This document shows positions 31,801 through 42,654 of a DNA stretch of 64,000 nucleotides, in pieces. Numbering within the stretch: the first letter of the stretch is position 1; each line of letters begins with the position of its first letter. A model generated the notes under the pieces. That model was given only the letters and a program-made list of their open reading frames with translations. It was not told the DNA's origin and made no database searches. A program made the translations under genes and the position numbers. Source of the stretch: Pseudorasbora parva (lineage: Eukaryota > Chordata > Actinopteri > Cypriniformes > Gobionidae); the NCBI RefSeq assembly GCF_024679245.1, contig NC_090182.1, forward strand, positions 24,586,274-24,650,273. The letters are read 5' to 3'.

Positions 31801-34800
31801 TGTATAAAAACCTTACTTAATGTACCGTTGTGTTTTTATTAACTTGGAATGAGCTATTTGTATCAACATACACCGCGGATCCCCTTACAGTGACGTTGCC
31901 ATTTTGCTGCGTCATGTTTCTACAGAGCCTTAGCCGGACAAAGACTGGCACATCTCCAGAGTGCTAGTCACTCTCTGACCGTAACATTTTTGTCCTGTGT
32001 TGGCCCCTGTATCTTCTCTGTGCCTCGAAGGGGAGGGTTGAGGTGAGTTTTATTTCAACTCACAACCTCACCACTAGATGCCACTAAAATTCACACACTG
32101 CACCTTTAAAGTGACAAATATTCCTGCTATCTGTGTTTTTAGTGTTACTCAAATAACAAAAGAAAAGGAAATCACTTACTGCTCTTGTTCTCTTTAGTGT
32201 CTTCTTGTGCTATAATGGTTTAAAAATCACTTAAATGTTCAATCTAACAGTACCTAGAACACGTGTGAATGATGAAATTTCACTCTATGATGTTTAAACT
32301 TTGCAATCAATCCAAGAATAACATATGCTCTTCGAAATGCTCCGGCAGGTCCCTATAACTACGATCCCTATACTTCACATCGCATATGCGGTTTATGTGA
32401 CTATCGCGGATGCGCACATTGCGATATAAATGCTAAATCAATATAGATCGCGAATCCCTATGCCGAACCCTAAAACCATAATAAAAAACGAAACGTGATT
32501 TGAACTTTTACACCCCTAGTGCTGCAGACTAGAGAATGTTTCACCTCTCTCATCTTAAATCCTTGGTGAAAACTCACCTTAAACAAATGCCTCGTAAGAA
32601 CACATGAATAATTGCCCTGAATAATTGCTTCTAGTGCCCCCTAATGTTCTCGGAGCGGTCACTGAGGGCTGGTACCAGTATCATCTGGTATTCCAGCGAG
32701 GCATACAGAACATTTGCATACTTTATATGAAAAAAGTGTAAGTTGGATACAATTTATGAGCCTCCAGTTTGATATAGCCATCAGTGGGAAAACTCAAGTG
32801 GAGGATCTAGAATGGGAAAAATTGGCTAACACAAATTCACCATAAATTTAGTTATTGAAATGTTTCCATTAGACATTTATATTATAAAAATGACTGATGA
32901 TGCAATATTATCAGAAAATGTTATTTGCCTTAAATTTAAATACATTTATTATTATATGTCATAATGAACAAGGGTACTGTAGCACAGCCTCAGTCTCCAA
33001 TCTGACATTCACTGGCTCTCTCTGACGTGTGTGTGTAGACAGGATGAGGCGGGAGATTAAGGCTTTTGCCATACACAGATTAAGCCTTCATTACTGCACT
33101 GCCAAACCCTCTTGATCCCTCCTGTTGCGTAACAGCTTATCTGACATTCAGCACTCATCCAGTTCACTTTTGTCATTCACAAATATGAAAACATGTGCCA
33201 TACCCCACTGTCTAGAACACGGGAGAAATACAACACAGTGGAAACATTCTACTTGGTGGAAGGCACAAAGTTTATCTCAGTATCGATTAATGTGGAGTAT
33301 GCTGGCACACTAGCTTGGAACAATGCAATTACCTGGGAATAAAGTTAGTGCTGAAATATGAGGAAGCTCTCGCCAGTTTTCTCAATATAATGATGGGGCT
33401 AAAACCCAGAATATATAGATATTAAATGTTTGAAGAAAAAGCAGAGCTGTTCTCTCAAATGTCAGCTCCTGGTGAACAATAGAAAGTGTACCCAAGGCCC
33501 AAATACCCAAGATGGCTCCAAGGCCATCTCTATTAGTTTCAATAGGCTTCAAGTGTCATAATTTAAAATTGAAGTGTTCAACAGACAGGACAGACCTATT
33601 TTTTCTGCTTCATTATAATGCAAAATCCACAGGAGCTTTTCAGGACCAGGTGGTTTTTCTCAACACTAATACAAACCCAGCAAGCCTGAGATTAAAGAAG
33701 TCCAAAGTTTCTCCTGACAGCAGCACTTCTGACCTGTGGGAGCTTCTGTACTTGGACTCTGTCCGACATTCAGCAGGGGGTCCTGAGGGTAACATGGCAC
33801 CATCTACATTGGACAAGTTGCACCTGCAGAACAAAGCTGCAGCCAAGAACAGAAGCTGCTGAATCTCCATTAAACAGAACACCAGTAAGAGCCCTGCTAA
33901 AGCTACCAGCACTATACCAGCTGTAACCAATATAAACCAGCATGGAATTCAGGCTGGTTTATGCTGAATTTTTCATGTCATCATTGCTTCTAAACAATGT
34001 CAGAGCATCAATATGCTAATATGGCGCACTGCAGAGATGGAAATTAATTTCTGCTACTTTGTGAACATCATAATTGAGAAAAACAAATAATATCTATTCT
34101 ATGGTTGCGAATACATTCAACCTACTGTATGTGGGTATTTTCAGTCAGTTGATGTGGAAATAAAATCAACGGTCAAGGCTTGTGTTTAATAAAAGGGTGA
34201 ATGATATAAGAGGAAAAAGAAAGAAAAAATTCAAAAGCAAAAATCAAGTTTGCAAATCAAGTTTAAAATGGGCAACATTTAAGAGATTTACTCTGTATTT
34301 GTCTTGGTCCAATGTTATTAAATGTAAAAAAAGAAAAAAAGGTTTTATTTGTTAACAATAATTACCTACATCATGACCTAACAATGAGTTTTGAACAATT
34401 AACAATACTTCTACAGAATTTAATAATCTTAGTTCATTTCAACTAATACATGTTTAAGATCAAAAGTTGTATTTCTTAATGTTAGTTATAGGATTAGTTC
34501 ACCCAAAAATTAAATTTATGTCATTAATGACTCACCCTAATGTTGTTCTACACCCGTAAGACCTCCGTTCATCATCAGAAGGAAGGTCGCCAATGTCACG
34601 TGATTTCAGCAGTTCGGATTGCGTCAAACCGCCAAACTGCTGAAATCACGTGACATTGGCGACCCGAATCATTGATCGATTCACACCGTTTGAATCTTTT
34701 TGGAGGAATGCGGAAGAGAAGACAATGCTGAATAAAGTCGTAGTTTTTGATATTTTTGGACCAAAATGTATTTTTGATGCTTCAAGAGATTCTAATCAAC

Positions 34801-37485
34801 CAACTGATGTCACATATGGACTACTTTGATGAAGTTTTTGTTCCCTTTCTGGACATGGACAGTAAAGTGGGCATTGACTACATATGCTCTGGAACTAAAA
34901 TCTAAAATATCTTAAACTGTGTTCTGATGATGAACGGAGGTCTTACGAGTGTGGAACGACATTAGGGTGAGTCATTAATGACATACATTTTATTTTTGGG
35001 TGAACTAACCCTTTAATGCGCTGTTATCTAACATAAACAAATATTTGATTAAACATGTTATGCATTATTAACAAATTATACCTTATTGTAAAGGATTCCC
35101 AAAAGTTATACTGTAAGAATTAAAAGTTGTTGTATTTTTTGTTTGTTTTTTTACAAATATCAGATACGAATAAGTTTTTGCAGTTATACAATGACATCCT
35201 TTCTATGATTTTTTTTTTTTCTGCATGTCTTTTAAACGTTGCTTTGGACCACATGATTGATTTGAAAGACAAAAGATTTCTAACATCAATAACCAAAATG
35301 CAGTTGATAAAATGTCAGTAGTAAAACAAATATGTAAAATCTCACAAATATTTAATATTTTCTCTTTAAGAATTTATATGACATCACAGATATATTACTC
35401 TGACCCAAATTTCCCTGTGCAAGTGTGCATTCATAAAAACAATGACTTCTCATTCTGTAAACTGGATGTACAGTAAGGTTTTGTGCTTTGCAATTTGCTG
35501 AGTGGTGGCCTGTGTTCTAAAGCTTACCAGAAGCTGCCATTCTTTTTGTACGATCATATCCGCATGTAACCTCAAAAGCCTCTTCTCCAGAGTAAATAAC
35601 AGCCACATGGGCAAAGCGCATGACCACACATACAAGACAAATCAGGGTCATTAGGGTTTGTTCCTTTGGGTACTATACAAACATCTGCTACAAAAGCCAG
35701 TTTTCCTGAAGTCTGCAGCTTTAATTAAAGTTTATAAACCATTTAAACTTGGGGTTAAGTGGGTGAAGTTGTACTAAAGTCTCTTACAAACAAGACAAAA
35801 TTAGCTGAAACCTAAAAAAAACATGCTCCAGAAGTCGGAAACCCTTTCAGATAGAAAAACATACACAGAGGACTGAGAAGGAGGGGAAAATTAAAGGGTT
35901 AGTTCACCCAAAAATGAAATTTATGTCAATAATGACTCACCCTAATGTCGTTCCACACCCGTAAGCCCTCCGTTTATCTTCGGAACACAGTTTAAGATAT
36001 TTTAGATTTAGTCCGAGAGCTTTGCTGTTCCTCCAATGAAAGTATATGCACACTAAACTGTCCATGTCCAGAAAGGTAATAAAAACATCATCAAAGTAGT
36101 CCATATGTGGAACAACATTAGGGTGAGTCATTAATGACATGAATTTCATTTTGGGGGAACTAACAAGCCCTGTGACTATCTCATGATCCGTGTCTGTTGG
36201 GATGTGCGGCAGATGAATATGGGCTGATGCCATGCTCCACTAAACTCAGCATAGGGGGCTGTCTCAGAGACCTGTGGCCCGAACCAGTTGCATCTGACTC
36301 CACCATTGTCAGCAGGACCACAGGGTAAATAACATTGAGAAATAGGTTTCAATAGATTGTATTTATTTATTTATTTATTTTCTGGTGATTTTTCTTTTGC
36401 ATGCAAGGCTTTTTGACAGTTCATTTCAGTCTTTGCCATTCTCCACTCAATCATCTCGCTGCCTGTGCCACCATTATTCAAATGAGTGCAAATCTCGAGC
36501 AAAAACCCTCAATGTGATGAGCAGACCAACAGATCTGACCTCTAGAACAATTTGTTTCTCTCCTATTTCGCTCTATTCCTTTAAAAATTCAATTCGGTCA
36601 ATAGTACACAATTACTGCACTTGTTTTTATTTATTTGTCTGTTTTATATGTCATTGTTTAGCGGTGTTATTTGTAACTCGGTTATGTTTTTATTGTATTG
36701 TACCTACATTTTATGCTGCCTGGTTGTCATTTGTAAATGAAAACTGGTTCCCAACTAACTTACCTGGTTCATTCCAATTTCAAAGAATCTTCATAGACTG
36801 CTTGACTGTCCTGAACTATAACAAACCACACTTTATCTTCTATAAAAGCATAATTTTTTTTATGCCAATTTTTCTTTAGCCAACCCACAGTATATTACAA
36901 GGTCTAATGGTATTATTAATGATCTAGGGTATTATTAACTATGGTAATTTCATATGAATTTTGTACAATATGATTCCTAAGGAAATGTGCGATTTTTAGA
37001 AAAACCCTGGAGGCTCATAAGCATATCGTACATAAAGATATACAAATGTTATCACACACATTGGCATGAATTACTAAATTGCCACAACATAAAGTAAAAT
37101 AGGATTTAGCTTTGTTAGGTATTAGGTAGGAAGGCAACAGAGAAACAAGTAAATTGATCTGATGAAAGCCAATTATTCCCTCACAAAAAAACTAAAAAAG
37201 TACCATGGTGCAGAGATGGTGGTAATATCATGGAACAATATTGTCATGACACCGAATGGCTACCTCAAATATTATCTAATAAAAATAGGCTTGTTACTCA
37301 CCCACATAGTGAAGGTAGAGGGCCAGGTACTTGTACTGAAAGAGGGGGTTGTTGTTGAGGCTGCTTCTCTGGATCTTCTGAAAGAAGGAGCTGACATCCC
37401 AGCGGTACAGCACCTCTAGTAACATGATACTGGGAACCCGCAGGCCCACGTTCAGCACCGCTTCCACCCGCTCCTTCACCGCCAT
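16049..37485 (-). CDS. rnf145: rnf145 (RING finger protein 145), sterol-linked ER E3 ubiquitin ligase
   Basis: RNF145 is a polytopic ER-membrane E3 of the TRC8 family, known to act in sterol-regulated degradation of HMG-CoA reductase with Insig. Ten coding exons (37302-37485, 29641-29749, 27415-27506, 24967-25202, 24677-24852, 24340-24480, 22348-22530, 22110-22257, 17732-18088, 16049-16360) sum to 1938 nt, or 645 residues, close to human. Every junction has GT-AG ends and correct phase. The protein opens MAVKERVEAVLNVGLRVPS; a many-helix membrane region follows to about residue 500. The RING-H2 is C537xxC540, C552xH554xxH557xxC560, C571xxC574. The C-terminal tail is acidic and Ser/Pro-rich. 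Oddities: YLYV at residues 81-84 where human has YLYF; a 90-nt stop-free intron; a duplicated last-exon start downstream; a hAT insertion in the 3' region. Teleost a/b copy not assigned. Confidence 0.97.
16572..16604. repeat. (ATT)n microsatellite in rnf145 intron 10
   Basis: Eleven ATT units; the surrounding intron (16500-17100) is very AT-rich with many ATT/AAT triplets. Confidence 0.95.
17732..18088 (-). CDS. rnf145: rnf145 exon 10, first half of RING
   Basis: VLGTLLIYILFMVEELRKAP to NDICSICYQ. Carries the first two RING cysteines (C537, C540); donor GTGTGT at 17731. Confidence 0.97.
18234..18273. repeat. (TA)n microsatellite
   Basis: About 20 TA units in rnf145 intron 9, close to exon 10. 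Confidence 0.95.
18821..19079. mobile_element. TTAA-flanked inverted-repeat MITE (AGTTCACCC family)
   Basis: TTAAAGAGATAGTTCACCCA at the left mirrors TGGGTGAACTATCCCTTAA at the right. Internal arms also fold (TGTTGGTAACCAGACAG with CTGTCTGGTTACCAACA). Related copies: 34490-35016, 35891-36164, 45191-45480 and the ends of 57716-58916. Confidence 0.92.
19143..19660. repeat. Interspersed repeat, GTGACGTCACCC type
   Basis: Begins about TATAGACTGTAAAAAAATAT and contains GTCCGTGACGTCACCCATAG, a pattern common in cyprinid repeats. No clear inverted ends or frame. Boundaries approximate. Confidence 0.5.
20217..22041. mobile_element. TTAA-type inverted-repeat element, 1.8 kb, with nested insert
   Basis: Left end TTAAAGGTCCCATGG, right end CCATGGGACCTTGAA; the right target copy has one change from TTAA. 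It contains a second element (20957-21666) and ends about 70 bp from the rnf145 exon 9 donor. No transposase frame. Confidence 0.85.
20957..21666. mobile_element. TTAA-type element nested inside 20217-22041
   Basis: Left TTAAGGGTTACTTCAGCAAT, right GCTGAAGTACCCCTTTAA. Related to 50900-51447 in inverted orientation (shared text such as TTCGAATGATC and CTCATGGGGATGAAAGAC). Confidence 0.85.
22110..22257 (-). CDS. rnf145: rnf145 exon 9
   Basis: AA|G gives Lys, then SLWKHFRAVSLCLFLLVFPA to SSSILTSLQ, whole codon at the end; donor GTACAC. Confidence 0.97.
22258..22347 (-). other. rnf145 intron 8: 90 nt, in frame and free of stops
   Basis: GT-AG intron of exactly 30 codons between ASRDK and SLWKHF. 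Read through, it would add YITMNVEVIYLCFMQ...IANR without breaking the frame. Human protein joins the two sides directly, which supports splicing. Confidence 0.9.
22348..22530 (-). CDS. rnf145: rnf145 exon 8
   Basis: AG|G gives Arg, then GMTEGITLLILAVQTGLIEL to ALGASRD plus AA; donor GTACAT at 22347. Followed by the 90-nt open intron. Confidence 0.96.
22830..23803. mobile_element. AGTTTAGGGTCCAA-ended DNA element, copy 1, host of a nested MITE
   Basis: Outer inverted ends read TACTTTAGTTTAGGGTCC and GGACCCTAATCTAGAGTG. Interrupted at 22947-23633 by another element. The second copy at 26357-27280 has the same halves in the opposite orientation. Confidence 0.8.
22947..23633. mobile_element. 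TTAA-flanked 687-bp MITE, copy 1
   Basis: Left TTAAAGGTGCACTATG, right CATAGTGCACTTTTAA, with TTAA on both sides. Two more copies: 31038-31724 (inverted) and 40133-40670 (truncated). Non-coding; GC-rich centre. Confidence 0.92.
24340..24480 (-). CDS. rnf145: rnf145 exon 7
   Basis: AG|T gives Ser, then IAECCCTPYSLLGLVFTVSF to AFMNDNTMH plus AG; donor GTATCA. Confidence 0.97.
24677..24852 (-). CDS. rnf145: rnf145 exon 6
   Basis: Acceptor GTTAG; VVEVYGLLALGMSLWNQLVL to ERLLFLFLT plus AG; donor GTGAGT. Membrane segments. Confidence 0.97.
24967..25202 (-). CDS. rnf145: rnf145 exon 5
   Basis: T|GC gives Cys where human has Gly; then QLVVCTLCSCVMQTKRIWLF to TAYRELAQ, ending on a whole codon; donor GTTAGA. 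Several hydrophobic membrane segments. Confidence 0.97.
26357..27280. mobile_element. AGTTTAGGGTCCAA-ended element, copy 2, with different nested insert
   Basis: Left GGTCACACTTTAGTTTAGGG, right GAATTGGACCCTAAAGTG. Split at about 26462-27150 by an insert that begins near TTACACAGCTCTGTGG and ends with an imperfect hairpin (CAGTCGGTTGTTATCACA against TGTGATAACAACTGACTG, 27035-27122). Confidence 0.8.
27415..27506 (-). CDS. rnf145: rnf145 exon 4
   Basis: Acceptor TTTCAG; AG|G gives Arg, then DYVRSELESGYEGPLYLEPL to TTALI, phase 1, donor GTAAGT at 27414. Confidence 0.97.
28862..28892. repeat. (CA)n microsatellite
   Basis: About 15 CA units in rnf145 intron 3. Confidence 0.95.
29465..29535. repeat. 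(AATAG)n pentanucleotide microsatellite
   Basis: About 14 perfect AATAG units about 105 bp beyond the rnf145 exon 3 donor. Confidence 0.97.
29641..29749 (-). CDS. rnf145: rnf145 exon 3, Insig-binding motif region
   Basis: Acceptor TTTCAG at 29750; reads (G)YILSLVLLTLPRQHLVQLYL then YVLTALLLFAGHQIS; donor GTGAGA. Contains residues Y81-L82-Y83-V84, the position of the YLYF motif of the human protein. Confidence 0.97.
31038..31724. mobile_element. TTAA-family 687-bp MITE, copy 2 (inverted)
   Basis: Left AAAGGTGAACTATGCAACTT, right TACATAGTTCACCTTTA; the interior is the reverse complement of 22947-23633 throughout (for example GACGGGACGG, TAACGTTACTGTAGTGT). Target copies are less clean. Confidence 0.9.
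33640..33870 (-). CDS. Hypothetical 76-residue ORF with signal-peptide-like start
   Basis: Unrecognised. From the ATG at 33870 it reads MEIQQLLFLAAALFCRCNLS, then a polar part with Cys15, Cys17 and Cys35, ending LRKTTWS. It lies in rnf145 intron 2 on the same strand. The start looks like a secretion signal, but length, composition and nearby repeat-like text (ATAAACCAGCATGGAATTCA) make chance plausible. Confidence 0.15.
   Translation of the reverse strand: MEIQQLLFLAAALFCRCNLSNVDGAMLPSGPPAECRTESKYRSSHRSEVLLSGETLDFFNLRLAGFVLVLRKTTWS
34490..35016. mobile_element. AGTTCACCC-family foldback element with perfect internal hairpin
   Basis: The ends GGATTAGTTCACCCAAAAAT and GGGTGAACTAACCCTTTAA mirror each other. 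34585-34614 and 34635-34664 are an exact 30-bp inverted repeat with a 20-nt loop. No frame. Confidence 0.9.
35528..35651 (-). other. Orphan exon-like ORF in rnf145 intron 2
   Basis: On the minus strand an ATG at 35651 opens 41 codons (MTLICLVCVVMRFAHVAVIY then SGEEAFEVTCGYDRTK) ending in phase 1 at a good donor (CTG|GTAAGC). Phase 1 is what rnf145 exon 3 accepts. Not recognised as any family; may be chance or repeat-derived. Confidence 0.15.
35891..36164. mobile_element. AGTTCACCC-family MITE
   Basis: TTAAAGGGTTAGTTCACCCA at the left; TTTTGGGGGAACTAAC at the right. Shares TGACTCACCCTAATGTCGTT with the copy at 34490. Confidence 0.88.
37302..37485 (-). CDS. rnf145: rnf145 exon 2, start codon
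   Basis: The ATG is at 37483-37485; a GTG just before it is not needed. It reads MAVKERVEAVLNVGLRVPSI to ALYLHYVG, ends in phase 1 and has donor GTGAGT at 37301. The 5' UTR part continues to about 37545. Confidence 0.97.
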
Positions 37486-38942
37486 CACTCCTGACTACCG
37501 CCAACCACACGCAATTTACTGGCACTATCACACACCAGCACTGCACTGATACGTAAACAGAAACAGACAGATAGAGAAAGGTTCATGAGTGCCAGTCAGT
37601 AAAAAAAGGCTGCTTTCTGCCTCAAGACAAGCTCTAAGCAAGCTCTAAAAACATACTGATTAAGATAATTTTGTCTTCTGTGTATCGACCAAATACAGCA
37701 AAAAATACAAAAAGATTGTATTCAGGCTATAATTAGAGAGACTATATATAAAATGGACAGAGTCAAACACAGGTTATTACATAACCTGTTTGTTTCCTTA
37801 GGGCTGACTGCGTTTAAAACTCGCACAGAGTACAGGCAGAGCATAAAACAATCTAATATGCTGCACTGTATACAATACCATATGTCTGCTAATTACTTGA
37901 TTGTCAAAGTTACCATAACACTGTAAGCAGCAGCCTTGTCATATAGTGACAGTTACATAATGCAAATGCAATGCATCTGTTTTGCACCCAGTGAGTCAGA
38001 CTTCTGGGGGAGGCATTCATTTTTGTAACTTTTAAAAATGTAAAGGAACTTCTGTAGGACATTATTTCGTAATCTGTTGTGTTTTAGCGCAAAAAATGGT
38101 CACTAATAAAACGACTTTAAACTCTTTTTAAGCTACTTTTAATTTTGTTTTCGTGATAGACATATGCAGATGACCAGTATAAAATGATAAACAGAGTAGC
38201 CTGCATATTTTATACAGATTAATAATTTAAAACACTGGTATTATGCATACCTTGTAGGTAAACGAATTTCTGTTGATACATACAGTAACTTTGTTATATA
38301 TGAGATCATCTATGCGATTACTGAGATATTTCAAACGATGCCTAGAGCTACTTGTCTGTAAAAATAATGTACTTTTAGGCTAATATATAATACAATATAT
38401 ATTAGGCCTACAAAATTTAAAAATATACTCAACTTGTTTGGACTTCGGTTGAGTAAAAATAACGTTAACTTTTTATGAGACCTAGACCCCTGCTAATGTA
38501 TATTCTAGTGTTAGTCGAAATGAACTATAGTAACCCCGAGCTCATTTAAAATGCATTGTGGCTGATCGCACAATGAGCCTGTTGCAGGATTAAATAAGCG
38601 TGTGTGCAAAAATAACTTATTTTTTTACGTCCTTTTGTCGTATTAAAAGAAGAACAAAACGTGAGGATGTGTTGATGTTATTTATACAAAGACAAAATGT
38701 TGCAAACGTTTGTAATAAGATGTTATAGACAAATCTCCTCCGTGGCCTTTAATCACACGTTATATAGTAGCCATATATTTGGATGCAGCACGCGGCAATT
38801 TACGTGCCTTCTCTCAACAGAGATGCTGCTATGAACTGTTGTGACCTCGGATAACAAACACTGACAGAAGCATGTCCGGATCCCCAGCTCGATAAACCCA
38901 CCGCTATTTAGGCTACAGAGACAAAATAAACATTCAACTTAC

Positions 38943-39100
38943 ACGATTATCACTCTCCCAAGTGCTCGCGCCTACGAAGTCCGCCCTTTATTCTTCTGTC
39001 GGATGTCAACCATGTTGACGGAGGAATGAACGGAGTGGTTGGCGGTCTCAGGGAATAGCATTCCTACCGAAGAGACGCGGCGCGGCACCGGGGCTCGTAT
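38943..39100 (-). other. rnf145 5' UTR exon 1 and CpG-rich promoter area
   Basis: On the minus strand a CpG-rich stretch ends in ATCGT|GTAAGTTG, a strong donor at 38942. The next exon acceptor is near 37546 (TATCAG). The exact start is unknown. It contains a short upstream frame of 13 codons (ATG at 39013, stop at 38972). This is the expected divergent promoter position, but no gene was seen on the plus strand. Confidence 0.55.
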
Positions 39101-39149
39101 CACATCATCCCGCAGCCATTACAGATTGCCACAGTGATCGGTACTGAGC

Positions 39150-40130
<981 letters not shown>

Positions 40131-40132
40131 GA

Positions 40133-40670
40133 TTAAAGGTGGACTATGCAACTTTCCCACTGGAGGACGCCTATTCAAAACAAAGGCGTAGTTTAATGAC
40201 GCCAAGTTTGAGCGCAGTTTCTTGGGACATGTGGTCTTCACCTCACAGCTGGTGGAAAATAGGACACGGGCAGAAATCAGGTTCATGGATGCGGTTATTA
40301 ACGTTACTGTAGTATGAAGCAGAGCAGGACAAGTGTTGAGGAGCTGAGCATGGCCGCTGGAGCAATTGTTACACACACATGGCTCACGAGCACTGGGACT
40401 TTTATTATGACGGGACAGTCGGCGGGCGCCTGCAGTATTTCCGCGTTTCCGGTTATGAATATAAGGTAAAGCAGCTCTGTTTATCATATTAGATACATTT
40501 AAGTGTGTTTAAAATTATGTTATGACGCTACTCTGTGCGTTTGCTCGGCGCTGCTGTGACATGTTCACACTGCTAAGAGAAGAGCGTTTCTGCAGAGTAA
40601 AACCGAGGGTAGCGCAGATATGACAAAATTGACAGGCGACTTCCTCGGACGCTATGCTGAAACGTCCCGT
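40133..40670. mobile_element. TTAA-family 687-bp MITE, copy 3, truncated
   Basis: Starts TTAAAGGTGGACTATGCAAC and follows copy 2 until GAAACGTCCCG, then breaks off before the second end. Confidence 0.88.
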
Positions 40671-40865
40671 TTTTGATCAGTATACATGCTGTCATTAAAA
40701 TATGTATATAGAAATATATCAGAAAAATATAGAAACAAAATAATAAAAAAAAGATTCGGAAAGCATTAAAGGAGATCCCATAATAATTTAATATAAATGT
40801 ACAGTAGTAACAATAACTTTTATTATATGATATGATTAATAATCTAGCCACAGAAGGTCACACGC

Positions 40866-42500
40866 TAGTGTACCTTTTGTGCCGGTCCCAAGACCGGATA
40901 AATAGAGAGGGTTGTGTCAGGAAGGGCATCCGACGTAAATTTTTTTCCAAATTCATAATGCGAATCACAAATATGACTTCCATACCAGATCGGTTGGGTC
41001 CCGGGTTAACAACAACCGCCAATGGTGCCGTTCACCTACAGGGCACTGGTGGAAATTGGGCTACTGTTAGTCAAAGAAGGAGAAGAGGAAAGTGTGTTAG
41101 AGGAAGAACGCGTGTCCATAGACAGAGAGAGAAGAGGAAAGGCAGGAGTTTAGGACTGAAAGTAAGGACTTTGAATATTGGTACGATGACAGGTAAAGGC
41201 AGAGAGCTGGTAGATATGATGCAGAGGAGGAAAGCAGACATTCTGTGTGTCAAGGCGACCAGGTGGAAAGGGAGCAAGGCTAGAAGCATTGGAGAATGGT
41301 TTAAACTGTTTTATAATAGTGTGGACAGGAAGAAGAGATTGGAGTTGGAGTGATCCTGAAGGAGGAGTTTGTGAAGAATGTTCTGGAGGTAAAGAGAGTG
41401 TCAGATAGGTTGATGAGTCAAATTGAAGGTGTGATGTTGAATTTTGTTAGTGCCTATGCTCCACAAGTAGGTTGAAAGTAAGATGAGAAAGACTCAAGAA
41501 AGATTGGAGGAAGTGATGCAGACTGTTCCCAGAGTTAAGAGACTGGTGATAGGGGCAGATTTTAAGGGTCATGTTGGGAAGGGTAATAGTGGGGACGAGG
41601 AAGTGATGGGCGGGTTTGGTCTTCAGGAAAGGAACCCAGAAGGACAGAGGTTGGTAGACTTTGCTAAAAGTATGGATATGGCTGTGGTGAACACATACTT
41701 TCAGAAGAGGCAGGAACACAGGGTGACATATAAGAGTGGTGGCAGATGCACACAGGTGATGGAGATTAGCGATTATAAAGTAGTGGTAGGTGAGAGTGTA
41801 GCTAGACAACATAGGATGATGTTACACTTGACAGTGTAAGTTGACTCTGGTGGTGAAGAAGATGAAGACAGTAAAGGCAGAGCAGAAGACAAAGTGGTGG
41901 GAGTTGGAAAAGAAAGAGTGCTGTGTGGTTTTCAGGAAGGAGTTGAGACAAGCTTTAGGTCGTCTGGAGGGGCTTCCAGATGACTGGACTACTACAACCA
42001 AAGTGATTAGTAGGAAGGTACTAGGTGTGTCATCTGGAAGGAGGAAAGAAGACAAGGAGACTTGGTGGTGGAATGAGGAAGTCCAGGAGAGTATCCAGAG
42101 GAAGAGGTTAGCTAGGAAGAAGTGGGACAGTGAGAGGACGGAGGAAAATAGACAGGAATATAGGGTGATGCAGCGTGAGGTTAAGATAGAGGTGGCAAAG
42201 GCCAAACAGAAAGCGTATGAGGACATGTATGCAAGGTTAGATAGTAAAGAAGGTGAGAGGGATGTGTATCGGTTGGCAAGGCAGAGGGATAGAGATGGAA
42301 AGAGGCCAAATTTGTTGAGCAGAAAGTAGAAAGTAATGGCAAGGGTGAAGTTAGAAGAGCTTTGATGAGGATGAAGAGAGGAAAGGCAGTTGGTCCAGAT
42401 GACATACCAGTGGAGATATGGAAGTATCTAGGAGAGATGGCAATAGAGTTTTTAACTAGGTTGTTCAACAAGGTCTTAAAGTGTTTTGGTGCCGATATTT
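40866..42500 (+). pseudogene. Decayed RTE-like LINE, endonuclease and start of RT region
   Basis: Begins in the usual leader (CCGGTCCCAAGACCGGATAA) and shows frame-shifted pieces of an apurinic-type endonuclease: LKVRTLNIGTMTGKGRELVD, ADILCV, LVIGADFKGHVGKGN and NTYFQKRQEHRVTYKSGGR, then a basic linker (WWWNEEVQ, RLARKKWDSERTEENRQEYR) and AVGPDDIPVE before the RT core. The catalytic motif D-x-N reads DFK. Several frameshifts; no RT catalytic YxDD. Clade inferred from these motifs. Confidence 0.85.
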
Positions 42501-42654
42501 AAGAACAAGGGAGATGGGTCATCTAATGTTCATCTAATATAAGTTATACATATATACATATTTTATTAAAATATACTCTAGTATAATAATATATAGAATA
42601 GATATTATAATTTTTTTATAATAAATTAATTAAAACAGCAATTAGTTAGACTGC

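Noticed and set aside
33125..33313. 62-codon plus-strand frame in rnf145 intron 2
   Set aside because: No domain, antisense to the gene, ordinary length for chance.
36385..36879. 164-codon open frame on the plus strand
   Set aside because: Antisense within rnf145 intron 2, dominated by Phe, Cys, Ser and Ile as expected of AT-rich DNA. No domain, no splice context. Its length is mildly unusual but not enough.
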